From positions 1 through 30,583 of the forward strand of contig CAUBIP010000012.1 of NCBI GenBank assembly GCA_958436045.1: 30,583 bases of DNA, in the 5' to 3' direction. Made by a program: the position numbers and the translations under genes. This document shows, in pieces, positions 30,564-30,583 of the stretch. The first letter of the stretch is position 1. Each line of letters starts with the position of its first letter. This stretch comes from an uncultured Oscillospiraceae bacterium (lineage in GTDB: Bacteria > Bacillota > Clostridia > Oscillospirales > Oscillospiraceae). The notes beneath the pieces are model-generated. The model had not been told where the DNA came from. It worked only from the letters and a program-made list of their open reading frames with translations, and ran no database searches.

Positions 30564-30583
30564 ATGGTTTATTTGCTGGAGGA
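30564..30583 (+). CDS. 5' end of a gene, probably a PhoB/PhoP-type response regulator
   Basis: Only MVYLLE plus two bases of the next codon lie in the window. AAGGAG is 9 bases upstream of the ATG, so the start is real. The opening resembles response regulators that begin with a hydrophobic strand followed by acidic residues. With the Pho-box-like repeats upstream, an autoregulated phosphate regulator is the best guess. Six residues cannot prove it. Confidence 0.5.

Overview
The window is a G+C-rich chromosomal segment from an anaerobic Bacillota-type bacterium. The evidence is gene content and order (dprA-topA-trmFO-plsX-rnc, xpt-guaA, a GGGtGRT-family gene beside an Fe-S scaffold gene, a RACo-like corrinoid activator, FmdE and TSCPD proteins), consensus sigma-A-type promoters and strong Shine-Dalgarno sites. 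I cannot fix the family; Negativicutes (Acidaminococcaceae-like) or a high-G+C clostridium both fit. No rRNA, tRNA, CRISPR array, transposase or integrase is visible.

Layout. 1-1870: a single-gene unit for a [2Fe-2S]/ASKHA reductive activator. 1961-2660: a minus-strand GNAT acetyltransferase unit with its own promoter and terminator. 2698-4567: a two-gene unit under a perfect-consensus promoter, encoding a NifU-like scaffold and the GGGtGRT protein. 4594-14290: one long plus-strand run (K+ transporter trkH-trkA, SpoU/TrmH methyltransferase, dprA, topA, trmFO, plsX, rnc) ending in an 18-bp terminator stem. 14295-14598: no gene, but a long imperfect inverted repeat and an orphan promoter. 14599-17750: lysR divergent from xpt-guaA (purine salvage), with overlapping promoters and a LysR-type box.

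17751-20690 is strikingly A+T-rich and looks acquired. It holds an attenuator-like terminator, a membrane-anchored HNH nuclease with a duplicated beta-rich segment, a 64-nt hairpin and a PH/GRAM-like protein. After it come alkA-ogt (alkylation repair), a DUF6933-like protein, a 38-nt palindrome, an ABC ATPase and response regulator lacking permease and kinase, an FmdE-like protein, and a secreted polysaccharide deacetylase whose frame runs through a terminator and a promoter.

26135-27424 is a second GMP-synthetase gene whose glutaminase domain is eroded and about 82 residues shorter than in the complete guaA of the same window. The right end carries a MATE exporter, a TSCPD-domain protein, two divergent YbaK-family genes, and the first codons of a gene preceded by four 11-bp-spaced Pho-box-like repeats, probably a PhoB/PhoP regulator.

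The most unusual items are the glutaminase-less GuaA paralogue, the HNH/PH-like island next to guaA, the LysR-type control region of xpt-guaA, and two non-coding inverted-repeat elements likely to be dispersed in the genome.
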